Source: JAAYGT01 sp050252075 (GTDB lineage Bacteria; Pseudomonadota; Gammaproteobacteria; Burkholderiales; Burkholderiaceae_B). Taken from it: a stretch of DNA of 31,353 nt. Shown one piece after another: positions 23,887-31,232 of this stretch. Position numbers and translations under genes: made by a program. The stretch spans positions 1-31,353 of the forward strand of contig JBFWLP010000034.1 in NCBI GenBank assembly GCA_050252075.1. The letters are read 5' to 3'. The notes beneath the pieces are model-generated. The model saw only the letters and a list, made by a program, of their open reading frames with translations. It ran no database searches and had not been told where the DNA came from. Positions within the stretch are counted from its first letter, which is position 1, and each line of letters starts with the position of its first letter.

Positions 23887-23932
23887 AAAACCTCCGAAGG
23901 GGACTGCTACGCGATAACCACAAAATTATATT

Positions 23933-23942
23933 TTGTATACAA
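23933..23942. promoter_or_regulatory. GntR-type operator TTGTATACAA
   Basis: This perfect 10-bp palindrome lies in an A/T-rich stretch between the divergent aminotransferase and GntR genes. It matches the GT-N-TA-N-AC style of FadR-subfamily operators. It abuts the minus-strand -10 box TATAAT (23925-23930), so a bound repressor would block aminotransferase transcription and probably its own gene. Confidence 0.6.
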
Positions 23943-24053
23943 TATACATTATTCAATAAAAGAAAGCCATGCCCCTATTTGCGCGCCAGAGGCTCTAGAA
24001 TCACACCATCCATCCGGCCACACCCGGCCTAACGTTTACCCCGCTTTATTGTC

Positions 24054-24764
24054 ATGAACCTGACCCCGCCGCCCGCCCCGCTGATACGCGACGCCCTGCA
24101 TACCCAGGTAGCGGAACAGTTGCGGGCACGACTGCTCGACGGCTCACTGGCGCCGGGCAGCAAGGTAAATGAGCGTGCGCTGTGCGAAGAGCTGGGGGTG
24201 TCGCGAACACCGCTGCGCGAGGCCATACGCCAACTGGCCGCCGAAGGCTTGCTGGTCGTTGAGGCGCGCCGCGGGGCGTTTGTGCCGGAACACGACCCGG
24301 TGTCCATTCGCGAAACGTTCGACGTTATCGCCGCGCTGGAAGGCCTGGCGGCCGCCCGCGCCGCGCAGTTTATCGATGCCGGCGGCCTGCAAAGGCTGGA
24401 AGCCTTGCAGGAAACCATGGAAGCGGCGTTCCACGCCGGCGACCTGCCGGCCTACTATCAGGCCAACGCCGCCGTACACGACGTTATCAGCCGCTATGCC
24501 GGCAATGCCGTGCTGCGCCAGACCTGGCAGCAATTAAATGATCGCCTGCACGCGCTGCGGTTTCGGTCAAATCAGGACAAAATGAAATGGGAACGTGCGC
24601 TGCACGAGCACCGGGAAATTCTGGCCGCGTTGCGCAAACGCGATGCCGACCGCCTGCGCAGCCTGCTGCAACACCATATCGAGAAAAAGCGCGATGCCGT
24701 GATCGAGCAACTGAAGGCGCGGCCCGTCAAAGGGGCGGCGGGCAAAAACAACCCGCCGGCTTAG
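24054..24764 (+). CDS. GntR-family regulator, FCD (FadR) subfamily
   Basis: The 236-residue regulator has an N-terminal winged helix (LHTQVAEQLRARLLDGSLAPGSKVNERALCEELGVSRTPLREAIRQLAAEGL, about residues 17-68). A helical FCD ligand-binding domain follows (FDVIAALEGLAAARAA, and H residues in AVHDVI and LHEHREIL that usually bind a metal). FCD regulators sense small carboxylates and mostly repress. It is divergent from the aminotransferase gene and shares the TTGTATACAA operator. The ATG has no strong Shine-Dalgarno. Its last four bases overlap the stop of the convergent racemase-like gene. Confidence 0.9.
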   Translation: MNLTPPPAPLIRDALHTQVAEQLRARLLDGSLAPGSKVNERALCEELGVSRTPLREAIRQLAAEGLLVVEARRGAFVPEHDPVSIRETFDVIAALEGLAAARAAQFIDAGGLQRLEALQETMEAAFHAGDLPAYYQANAAVHDVISRYAGNAVLRQTWQQLNDRLHALRFRSNQDKMKWERALHEHREILAALRKRDADRLRSLLQHHIEKKRDAVIEQLKARPVKGAAGKNNPPA

Positions 24765-25417
24765 AGCGCCAGCAGCGATCGCAAGGCCAGGGCGCCACAG
24801 GCGGCGCCGTCGTAGAAGGGAACACCGACGCGCCGGGCCAGGGGCTGCGCATACCCGCACAGCACGGCACCGGCCAGCACAATACCCGACGCCCCGCCGT
24901 CGACCAGGCGACGGGCCTCGCGATCGAGCTGTTCCACGACCAGCGGCAGATGCAGCGGCGACGATGCGCTGAATGCCTGCCCGACATCGGGTGCACCAAT
25001 ACCGGCCAGCCGTGACGCCAGCCCGCGCGACTGCAGCAGCTGCTGATATAACGGCACCATGGCCGAACCCAGGGTAAGCAGTCCAAATGAATCACCACGG
25101 GCACACGCCAGCAAACAGGCCGCTTCCGTCATGCCCACCACAGGAATACCCCCGGCGGCCTGCCGGGCCTGAGCCAGGCCGCAATCGAGCGAAATGCCCA
25201 CAATGATCCCGTCGCACACCGGCGCATGCTCGCGCACCAGCGACACCACATTAGCGGTTGCTTCCGCCACTTGTGCCGGTTGCGTCACTGCCGTGGGCCC
25301 CTGCGTTGCCGTCACCCCCTGAAACTGCCAGTCGGCCGGAAGGCACGGCTGCGCCGAATCGACCATGCGCTGGGTAATGTGCCCGGACGTGTTCGGGTTG
25401 ATCAGCCGGATTCTCAC
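24761..25417 (-). CDS. Asp/Glu/hydantoin racemase family protein
   Basis: The 218-residue protein matches hydantoin racemases in its start (IRLINPNTSGHITQRMVDSA), the middle VPVVGMTEA-like IPVVGMTEAACLLA, and the end GVPFYDGAACGALA. By my alignment the two catalytic cysteines of the family (near 76 and 181) correspond to Ile75 and Gly183, with cysteines displaced by four residues at Cys79 (LDCGL) and Cys187 (VLCGYA). It may be a racemase with shifted residues, or have another function. Its ATG overlaps the GntR stop (ATGA), so it is translationally coupled. It is the last gene of the minus-strand operon that diverges from hydantoinase, which supports a role with hydantoins or amino-acid derivatives. 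Confidence 0.8.
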   Translation of the reverse strand: MRIRLINPNTSGHITQRMVDSAQPCLPADWQFQGVTATQGPTAVTQPAQVAEATANVVSLVREHAPVCDGIIVGISLDCGLAQARQAAGGIPVVGMTEAACLLACARGDSFGLLTLGSAMVPLYQQLLQSRGLASRLAGIGAPDVGQAFSASSPLHLPLVVEQLDREARRLVDGGASGIVLAGAVLCGYAQPLARRVGVPFYDGAACGALALRSLLAL

Positions 25418-26130
25418 GCGGCGCCCCCGAGGACGGCCGCCAGATCGACCTCTTCGGCCGAGCTGTCAAGCACCAGACTGCTTTCAATATGATGCAGGTG
25501 CTCGATAACCAGCTGCCCGGCACGCGCCGCATCGCGGTGCGCGATGGCGTCGATAATGTCGGTGTGCTCGTCGGCGCGGCAGCTCATGGAGGTGGGTGCG
25601 TCGTACAGGAAGATGATCAGGCACGTGAGCGTGGAAAGCTCGCGCATCATGCGATAAAAGGCGGAATTACCGCACAACGCCGCAATAAGCACGTGAAACT
25701 CGCCCGACAGCCGAACCACGGCGCGACGATCATCGCGCCGTCGGGCATCGAGCTCCAGTTCCTGGTGCTGACGCAAACGGGCCACTTTGTCCTGGGTAAG
25801 GCTGCCGATCAGGCGCTCGATCATGGCCGGCTCCAGCAAGCGGCGGGCCTCGAAAACATCCATGGCCTCTTCGGGTGAAGGTTTGGCCACGAATGCGCCG
25901 CGCTGAGGGAACAGTTCCACCACCTGCTCGTAAGACAAGCGGCTGAGCACCTCGCGAATGCGGGCGCGGCTGACCCCGAAAATTTTGGCCAGCTGCTCTT
26001 CGCCAAGCTTGGTGCCCGGAGGCAAGCGGTGCTCCAGAATGGCGGTGAACACGCGGTCGTAAATTTCGTCGTTTACGTTCTCGCGATAAAGTTTGTCGGA
26101 AGCGCCAAGGCTGCGTGGAAGTCGTGCCAT
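25414..26130 (-). CDS. GntR-family regulator, FCD subfamily
   Basis: The roughly 238-residue protein has a winged helix (IYDRVFTAILEHRLPPGTKLGEEQLAKIFGVSRARIREVLSRLSYEQVVEL) and an FCD domain with FEARRLLEPAMIERLI, GEFHVLIAALCGNSAFYRMM and a C-terminal HLHHIESSL. The frame continues upstream to a TTG at 26154. I chose the ATG at 26130, which leaves a 36-bp gap to the AMDase-like gene; neither start has a clear ribosome binding site. It is the middle gene of a three-gene operon and probably controls it together with the divergent hydantoinase-TRAP genes. Confidence 0.87.
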   Translation of the reverse strand: MARLPRSLGASDKLYRENVNDEIYDRVFTAILEHRLPPGTKLGEEQLAKIFGVSRARIREVLSRLSYEQVVELFPQRGAFVAKPSPEEAMDVFEARRLLEPAMIERLIGSLTQDKVARLRQHQELELDARRRDDRRAVVRLSGEFHVLIAALCGNSAFYRMMRELSTLTCLIIFLYDAPTSMSCRADEHTDIIDAIAHRDAARAGQLVIEHLHHIESSLVLDSSAEEVDLAAVLGGAA

Positions 26131-26166
26131 ATATGTTGGAAAAGCAAGCCGCAAAAGTAAATTAGG

Positions 26167-26889
26167 TTACCACTGATACAACTGTCCCCACCCGGTGACC
26201 TGAGCCGGCGACACGCCGGCGGCACGCAGCATGCCCCACACGGTCGTGCTAACGGTGTCCAGCAACGGTACGCCGGTTTCCTGCTCGATGGACTCGGCCA
26301 TATCGGCCGCCCGCAAATTGGTGCAGTACGTAACGTTCGCCTGCGACCCGGCCGCACTTACCTCGTGCAGCATGCGCCGCATGTCGGGCTGGCTGACCAG
26401 CGCAAAGTCGTAATTGACACGGATATCCAGATGCCGTTCAGCAACAATGTCGACACCGATGTCGGCGTAATTTTTGATAATGCGTTGCTGAACATCGGCC
26501 GTATAAGGAGACACCAGCCCCAGGCGGGTGATGTTACGCAAGGCAATCAGCTCATTCAAGGCCAGAATGGCGGTGGTTGCCCGTATACCGGTACGCTCTT
26601 GTATACGCTCGACCAGACGCCGGTCGCTGTCGAACCCCATCCACCCGGCGGCGGTTCCGCTCCAGCCAATGACATCCACCCGGGCATCGGCCAGCAGTTC
26701 AGCGGCAGCCAGGATCTTGCTGTCATCGAACTGCCCCAAGGCCTTGTCAGACAAGGCGATTTCCGTCACTTTGAAACGCGAGAAATGCGCACTGGCGCCG
26801 TCGATGGTAGCAACAATGGCACTGGTCAACGGTTCAAGCGCGGTATTGGATGACGGCGTCAAAACGCCAAGACGAAGCGAATGGGACAT
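26167..26889 (-). CDS. Maleate isomerase/arylmalonate decarboxylase-like protein
   Basis: The 240-residue protein belongs to the Asp/Glu racemase superfamily branch holding maleate cis-trans isomerase and arylmalonate decarboxylase (AMDase). It opens with LRLGVLTPSSNTALEP. The first active-site position lies in DVIGWSGTAAGW, where Gly78-Thr79 replaces the cysteine of isomerases. The second cysteine is kept as Cys189 in VTYCTNLRAAD. A Gly plus a single C-terminal-half Cys is the pattern of AMDase (G74/C188 in the Bordetella enzyme), so a decarboxylase is possible; isomerase or racemase function is less likely. AGGA precedes the ATG. It leads the minus-strand operon and diverges from hydantoinase across 315 bp. 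Confidence 0.8.
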   Translation of the reverse strand: MSHSLRLGVLTPSSNTALEPLTSAIVATIDGASAHFSRFKVTEIALSDKALGQFDDSKILAAAELLADARVDVIGWSGTAAGWMGFDSDRRLVERIQERTGIRATTAILALNELIALRNITRLGLVSPYTADVQQRIIKNYADIGVDIVAERHLDIRVNYDFALVSQPDMRRMLHEVSAAGSQANVTYCTNLRAADMAESIEQETGVPLLDTVSTTVWGMLRAAGVSPAQVTGWGQLYQW

Positions 26890-27044
26890 ACGTATTCCTG
26901 AATTAAAAGGCGTGACGCCAGCATAAAGGGAAAAAAACTTCGGGGTAACTAGGGTAATTTCGTAGACATTGCTGTTGACATTTTAGGCCTATTTTAGCCA
27001 CCATTCATACCACCGAAGCAAATCAAAAATAAGCTTCGCAGCAC

Positions 27045-27075
27045 GCATGAAGCATGGCAACAAGCCATTTCATGC
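27045..27075. promoter_or_regulatory. Long inverted repeat upstream of the sigma54 promoter
   Basis: GCATGAA-GC-ATGGC pairs with GCCAT-TTCATGC around AACAA, 12 bp per arm with a 2-nt bulge. It ends 11 bp before the sigma54 promoter element in the 315-bp spacer between the AMDase-like gene and hydantoinase. It is a candidate operator for the local GntR or another regulator. It does not resemble the NtrC consensus. Confidence 0.45.
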
Positions 27076-27086
27076 AAAAAGAATAG

Positions 27087-27102
27087 TGGCACGGGAATTG
27101 CT
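27087..27102 (+). promoter_or_regulatory. Sigma54 (RpoN) promoter
   Basis: TGGCACGGGAATTGCT matches the -24/-12 consensus TGGCACG-N4-TTGCW at every defined base, with the GG and GC dinucleotides correctly spaced. The start would be near 27113, about 92 nt before hydantoinase. RpoN promoters need an enhancer-binding activator such as NtrC, which suggests induction under nitrogen limitation. No activator gene lies in the window. Confidence 0.78.
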
Positions 27103-27143
27103 TAAAGGAAAAAGAGCCCAACGCCAACCAGGAGCAAGCAACC

Positions 27144-27173
27144 ATGTCAACACTGCTGTTTACACAACCCTGA
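27144..27173 (+). CDS. Possible leader peptide (9 codons)
   Basis: ATG at 27144 has CCAGGAGCAAGCAACC upstream, a better ribosome binding site than hydantoinase has. The frame gives MSTLLFTQP and then TGA, 31 nt before the hydantoinase ATG. It lies wholly within the predicted RpoN transcript leader. It could tune translation of hydantoinase or be a remnant of an older start; no function is claimed. Confidence 0.25.
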   Translation: MSTLLFTQP

Positions 27174-27204
27174 CCGCAACGCAAGTTACAGAGAGCACCT
27201 TACT

Positions 27205-28617
27205 ATGGCCGAAGTCTACGATCTCGTCATCCGCAACGCTACCATTGCCACCGCCAGTGAACACTACTTGGGCGACCTGGGCATTATCGACGGCAAGATA
27301 GCCCAAATTGGTGCCAAGCTTGGTGCAGGCAAGCACGAAATCGACGCCGCCGGGCGGGTCGTGACGCCCGGCGGGGTGGACGCCCACTGCCATCTGGACC
27401 AGCCCATGGAACCACCGGCCAAAATGGCGGACAACTTCGACACCGGAACGCGTTCGGCCGCATGCGGTGGAACAACCACCGTGATTCCGTTCGCCGCCCA
27501 GCAGAAAGGACAATCGCTGCGCGCCGCCGTGGAAGACTATCACCGGCGCGCCGACGGCAAGGCGCACATTGACTACGCCTTTCACCTGATCGTCAGCGAT
27601 CCCACCCCCGAAGTGCTGAAAAACGAACTGCCCGGGCTGATTGCCGAGGGCTATACGTCGTTCAAGATCTACATGACCTACGACGACATGAAACTGAACG
27701 ACGGCGAAATTCTTGACGTTTTGTCGATCGCCCGGGAACACCATGCGCTGGCCATGATCCACGCGGAAAACGCCGACTGCATTGAATGGTTGACCCGCCG
27801 GCTGGAAGCCGCAGGCCGCACCGCCCCCCGCTTTCATGCGGCATCACGCCCCATGCTGGTAGAGCGCGAAGCCACACACCGCGCCATTTCGCTGGCGGAA
27901 CTGGTCGACGTTCCCATACTGATCGTGCACGTTTCCGGCCGCGAAGCCGTTGAGCAGATTCGCTGGGCCCGCGCGCACGGGCTGAACATATTCGCCGAAA
28001 CCTGCCCGCAATACCTGTTCCTGACCGCCGACGACCTGGGGCTGGACGACAGCTACCACGGCGCACGCTGCGTGTGCAGCCCCCCGCCGCGCGACTCGGC
28101 CAACCAGGAAGTGATCTGGAACGGGCTCACCGACGGGCTGTTCACGGTCTTCTCGTCGGATCACGCCCCCTTCACCTATGAAGGCACCGACGGCAAACAT
28201 CCCGACGGCAAGGAAGTGCCGTTTCGCTACATTCCCAACGGCATTCCCGGCCTGGAAACCCGCATGGCCTTGCTGTATTCCGAAGGCGTGCTGGGCGGAC
28301 GCATTACGCTGGAAAAGTTTGTCGAGCTCACCGCCACCAATCCGGCCAAAGCCTATGGCCTGCACCCACGCAAAGGCTCGATTTCCATTGGCGCCGACGC
28401 CGATCTGGTTATCTGGGACGAGCGTGACGTCACGATCAGCAACAACGCACTGCACCACGCGGTGGACTACACCCCTTACGAAGGCCGTCGCCTGCGCGCC
28501 TGGCCCGGCATCACCTTGGCACGCGGCGAAGTGGTCTGGGACGGCCAGTTCCATAACCGCTCCGGCAAAGGCCAGTTTCTTCGCTGTTCCTCACCCAGTC
28601 TGCTTCCCAAGCGCTGA
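27205..28617 (+). CDS. Dihydropyrimidinase / D-hydantoinase
   Basis: The 470-residue cytoplasmic amidohydrolase opens the ring of dihydropyrimidines or 5-substituted hydantoins to give N-carbamoyl amino acids. All binuclear metal ligands are visible: His61 and His63 in DAHCHLDQP, the carboxylated Lys154 in SFKIYMTY, His186 in IHAEN, His242 in VHVSG and Asp319 in SSDHAPF. The motif HCHLDQP differs from the more usual HxHxD-x-P ending by Gln. Length is normal. It is the first gene of a plus-strand operon followed by TRAP transporter genes, and is preceded by a sigma54 promoter. No N-carbamoylase is present in the window, so the second step must be encoded elsewhere. The precise substrate is not determined. 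Confidence 0.92.
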   Translation: MAEVYDLVIRNATIATASEHYLGDLGIIDGKIAQIGAKLGAGKHEIDAAGRVVTPGGVDAHCHLDQPMEPPAKMADNFDTGTRSAACGGTTTVIPFAAQQKGQSLRAAVEDYHRRADGKAHIDYAFHLIVSDPTPEVLKNELPGLIAEGYTSFKIYMTYDDMKLNDGEILDVLSIAREHHALAMIHAENADCIEWLTRRLEAAGRTAPRFHAASRPMLVEREATHRAISLAELVDVPILIVHVSGREAVEQIRWARAHGLNIFAETCPQYLFLTADDLGLDDSYHGARCVCSPPPRDSANQEVIWNGLTDGLFTVFSSDHAPFTYEGTDGKHPDGKEVPFRYIPNGIPGLETRMALLYSEGVLGGRITLEKFVELTATNPAKAYGLHPRKGSISIGADADLVIWDERDVTISNNALHHAVDYTPYEGRRLRAWPGITLARGEVVWDGQFHNRSGKGQFLRCSSPSLLPKR

Positions 28618-28657
28618 CCCTCCCGTTTAAACCCACTGCATTCAGGAGCCTTTCATT

Positions 28658-29710
28658 ATGACTCGCACATCTTTCGGTCGCTACCTGCTTCCCCTGGCCG
28701 CCGCCATCGCGCTGGCATCGCCCGTGGCCGCCCAGGAAAAAATCAACTTCAAGGTCATTGGCCAGCCCACCGCCACCGGTCTGGTCCAGAAGAACAAGGA
28801 AGCCCCCTTCTTTGAAAACTTCGCCGAGCGCACCGGCTTGCCCGTCAGCGCCGACTACAAACCCATTGATCAACTGGGCATCAAAGACACTGAACAATTG
28901 CGTGTCATGAAAGCCGGCCTGTTCGACATCGTGTCGCTGCGCGTTTCGCAGAACTCGCGCGATGAACCCACACTGCTCGGGCTGGACCTGGTGGGAGCCT
29001 CGCCCAATTACGCCGCCGCCCGCAAGGTGTACGACGCCTATTTCGACACACTGGACCAGCGCCTGCAAAAGCAGTTCGGCGTCAAACTGCTGGGCGCGTG
29101 GCCTTTCGGCCCGCAGATCCTGTTCTGCAAGAAACCCATTACGCAACTGGCCGACCTGAAGGGCATGAAAGTACGGGTCTACGACCAGAACCTGGCCAAG
29201 TTCATTGAAACCGTGGGCGGCGTACCGGTACCGCTGTCGTTCACGGAAGTGCATCAGTCGCTGTCACTGGGCGTGGTCGATTGCGCCATTACCGGCCCCA
29301 GCTCCGCCAACAGCTCCGGATGGCCGGAAGTGACCACCCACCAGTATCCCCTGGGCTTCCAGATGGCCATGAACGCCTACACCATTACGCTCAAGGCATG
29401 GAACCGCCTGAACCCCGAACAGCAAAAGAAAATGCAGGCCGCCTTTACAACGCTGACGGACGATATCTGGAAATATTCCGAGCAGCTGACCAACGAATCC
29501 ATTGACTGCAATACCGGCAAAGACACTTGCAAAACCGGCAAGAAATACAACCTGACCGAAGTACCTGTCAGCGAGAAAGACCTTGAAACGCTGCGCAACG
29601 CCGTCGCGTCGATTTCCGTGCCCACCTGGGCTGAAATTTGCGACAAGGCCAACCCGCAATGCTCGGCCAACTGGAAGAAAACCGTGGGCCCTGTCATTGG
29701 CGTCAAGTAA
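28658..29710 (+). CDS. dctP: TRAP transporter substrate-binding protein DctP
   Basis: The 350-residue periplasmic receptor has a signal peptide (MTRTSFGRYLLPLAAAIALASPVAA, cleavage before QEK) and the DctP fold. It contains ADLKGMKVRVYDQN with the conserved substrate-binding Arg, then VGGVPVPLSFTEVHQSLSLG and VDCAITGP. Four cysteines near the C-terminus (two in the CNTGKDTC segment) may form disulfides. AGGAG lies 10 nt before the ATG, and the gene follows hydantoinase by 40 bp in the same operon. The TRAP system would import an organic acid or hydantoin-like compound with Na+. A stable hairpin follows the stop. Confidence 0.92.
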   Translation: MTRTSFGRYLLPLAAAIALASPVAAQEKINFKVIGQPTATGLVQKNKEAPFFENFAERTGLPVSADYKPIDQLGIKDTEQLRVMKAGLFDIVSLRVSQNSRDEPTLLGLDLVGASPNYAAARKVYDAYFDTLDQRLQKQFGVKLLGAWPFGPQILFCKKPITQLADLKGMKVRVYDQNLAKFIETVGGVPVPLSFTEVHQSLSLGVVDCAITGPSSANSSGWPEVTTHQYPLGFQMAMNAYTITLKAWNRLNPEQQKKMQAAFTTLTDDIWKYSEQLTNESIDCNTGKDTCKTGKKYNLTEVPVSEKDLETLRNAVASISVPTWAEICDKANPQCSANWKKTVGPVIGVK

Positions 29711-29719
29711 GTTCTAAAA

Positions 29720-29755
29720 GCCGGGTCCCGGGTGTGCGGAGCGCCCGGGACCGGC
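29720..29755 (+). terminator. Intercistronic hairpin dctP-dctQ
   Basis: GCCGGGTCCCGGG pairs with CCCGGGACCGGC (12 bp, one bulged G) around an 11-nt loop. It sits between the receptor gene and dctQ with no T-tract. In transporter operons such structures stabilise the receptor mRNA and reduce membrane subunit expression; here that is an inference. Confidence 0.55.
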
Positions 29756-29780
29756 GTAATCAACGGTTAGGAGAAGAGTC

Positions 29781-30386
29781 ATGAAAGACGCAGTAGAGCG
29801 CTGGCTCGGCATACTGTTCGGTCTGATTTTCGTCACATTGTCGCTGATTGTCGCGGTTGAGACGGTTATTCGAAAAGTATTCAACGTATCGCTGCAGGGC
29901 GCCGACGAACTGGGTGGGTATGCATTGGCGTTCGGGGCAACCATCGCCTTCAGCATGGCGCTTCTGGGTCGCAATCATATCCGTGTCGATGTGTTTTATC
30001 ACCTGTTTCCGCGCAAACTCAAAACGGTGCTGAACTGGCTGTCCATTGTGTCGCTGGCCGGCTTTGCCTCCCTGATTGCCTGGCTGGCCTGGTATGTCGT
30101 GCAAGACACCCTGAGCTACCAGAGTGTGTCGCAAACCCCCTGGGCCACGCCGCTGGTATACCCGCAATCGGCCTGGCTGTTCGGTCTGGTGGTATTCGGC
30201 TTGCTGACTGTTGCCATTGCCGTGTATGCCACGATATTGCTGGTTCGCGGACGCACCGACGAGCTCGATGCCATGCTGCACCCCCGATCCACCCGCGAAG
30301 AGCTGCAAGAAGAACTGGAAGATCTTCAGGAACGCTCCGACGTCTCCACAACAACAGACAAACCTTCTTCGGGGCACACATCATGA
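29781..30386 (+). CDS. dctQ: TRAP transporter small permease DctQ
   Basis: The 201-residue membrane protein has four hydrophobic helices (about residues 12-35, 48-65, 88-110, 132-155). It carries the family hallmark GADELGGYALAFGATIAFSMALLGRNHIRVDVFY. A charged C-terminal tail (RSTREELQEELEDLQERSD) is probably helical. AGGAG precedes the ATG. The 3' end overlaps dctM by four bases (ATGA), implying coupling. It is the small membrane partner of DctM in the inner membrane. Confidence 0.92.
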   Translation: MKDAVERWLGILFGLIFVTLSLIVAVETVIRKVFNVSLQGADELGGYALAFGATIAFSMALLGRNHIRVDVFYHLFPRKLKTVLNWLSIVSLAGFASLIAWLAWYVVQDTLSYQSVSQTPWATPLVYPQSAWLFGLVVFGLLTVAIAVYATILLVRGRTDELDAMLHPRSTREELQEELEDLQERSDVSTTTDKPSSGHTS

Positions 30387-31232
30387 GCGTTTCTTACGTC
30401 ATTATCGGTTTTCTGCTGATGCTGGGGCTGATGTTCCTTGGCATTCCCATTGCCGCCTCGATGGCGGTGATCGGCATTCTGGGCGGGCTCATGGCCTACG
30501 GCATGCCGTTCATCAACTCCATTGCGCCGGTGGTTTGGGGGGTGCACAACGACAACCTGCTCACGTCCATACCGTTGTTCATTCTGATGGGCGAATTGTT
30601 GCTGCGCTCCGGCATTGCCGACCGCATGTTCGGCGCACTGGCAGCCTGGCTGGGACGCCTGCCCGGAGGTTTGCTGCATACCAATATCGGGTGCAGCGCC
30701 ATCTTTGCCGCCACCTCGGGATCGTCTGTCGCCACCGCCGCTACTATCGGCACGGTGGCCTTGCCGTCACTGCACAAACGGGGCTATTCCATGCCCATGT
30801 CGCTCGGCTCCATCGCCGCCGGCGGTACGCTGGGCATTCTGATTCCCCCGTCGGTGAACATGATTGTGTACGGATCCATCACTGAAACATCGATCGGCCG
30901 CCTGTTTGTGGCCGGTATTATTCCCGGCGTTCTGCTGTCCGCGCTCTTCATGGGCTACATCATGATTCACAGCATCATGTCCAGCGGCGGGATACGCGAG
31001 GAAAAAGTGCCGCTGGAAATACGCCTGCGGCTGCTGAAAGACCTGATTCCCCCCGGCGTCGTCTTTGTGGTGGTAATGGGCAGCTTGTACTCAGGTGTTG
31101 CCACCACCACCGAATCCGCCGCGCTGGGCGTCGTGGCGTCAATGGCATTTGCCTGGCATAGCAAGCGCCTGACCTGGCAGCTGATGGAGCACTGCTTCAT
31201 TCAAACCGCCAAAACCACCGGCATGATGAGCT
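30383..31232 (+). pseudogene. dctM: TRAP large permease dctM, truncated by IS3-family element
   Basis: The gene encodes the DctM fold start: GFLLMLGLMFLGIPIAASMAVIG, then IPLFILMGELLLRSGIADRMF, FAATSGSSVATAATIGTVALP and IAAGGTLGILIPPSVNMIVYGSITETSIG. After about 283 codons, at AKTTGMMSL, homology to the family stops. Twelve foreign codons follow (PLNDVVLGSG...) to a stop at 31267. DctM proteins have about 425 residues, so roughly a third is missing from this gene. An insertion sequence begins at about 31233. The rest may lie beyond the element. The TRAP system is therefore probably non-functional here unless a second copy exists. The exact break point is estimated. Confidence 0.85.

Noticed and set aside
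26981..26999. Direct repeat ATTTTAGGCC/TATTTTAGCC as a regulator site
   Set aside because: The two copies are short and imperfect, and no promoter can be placed next to them; not enough to call a site.
27047..27301. 84-codon open frame crossing the hydantoinase start
   Set aside because: It spans the inverted repeat and sigma54 element and overlaps the hydantoinase gene out of frame; no domain or ribosome site.
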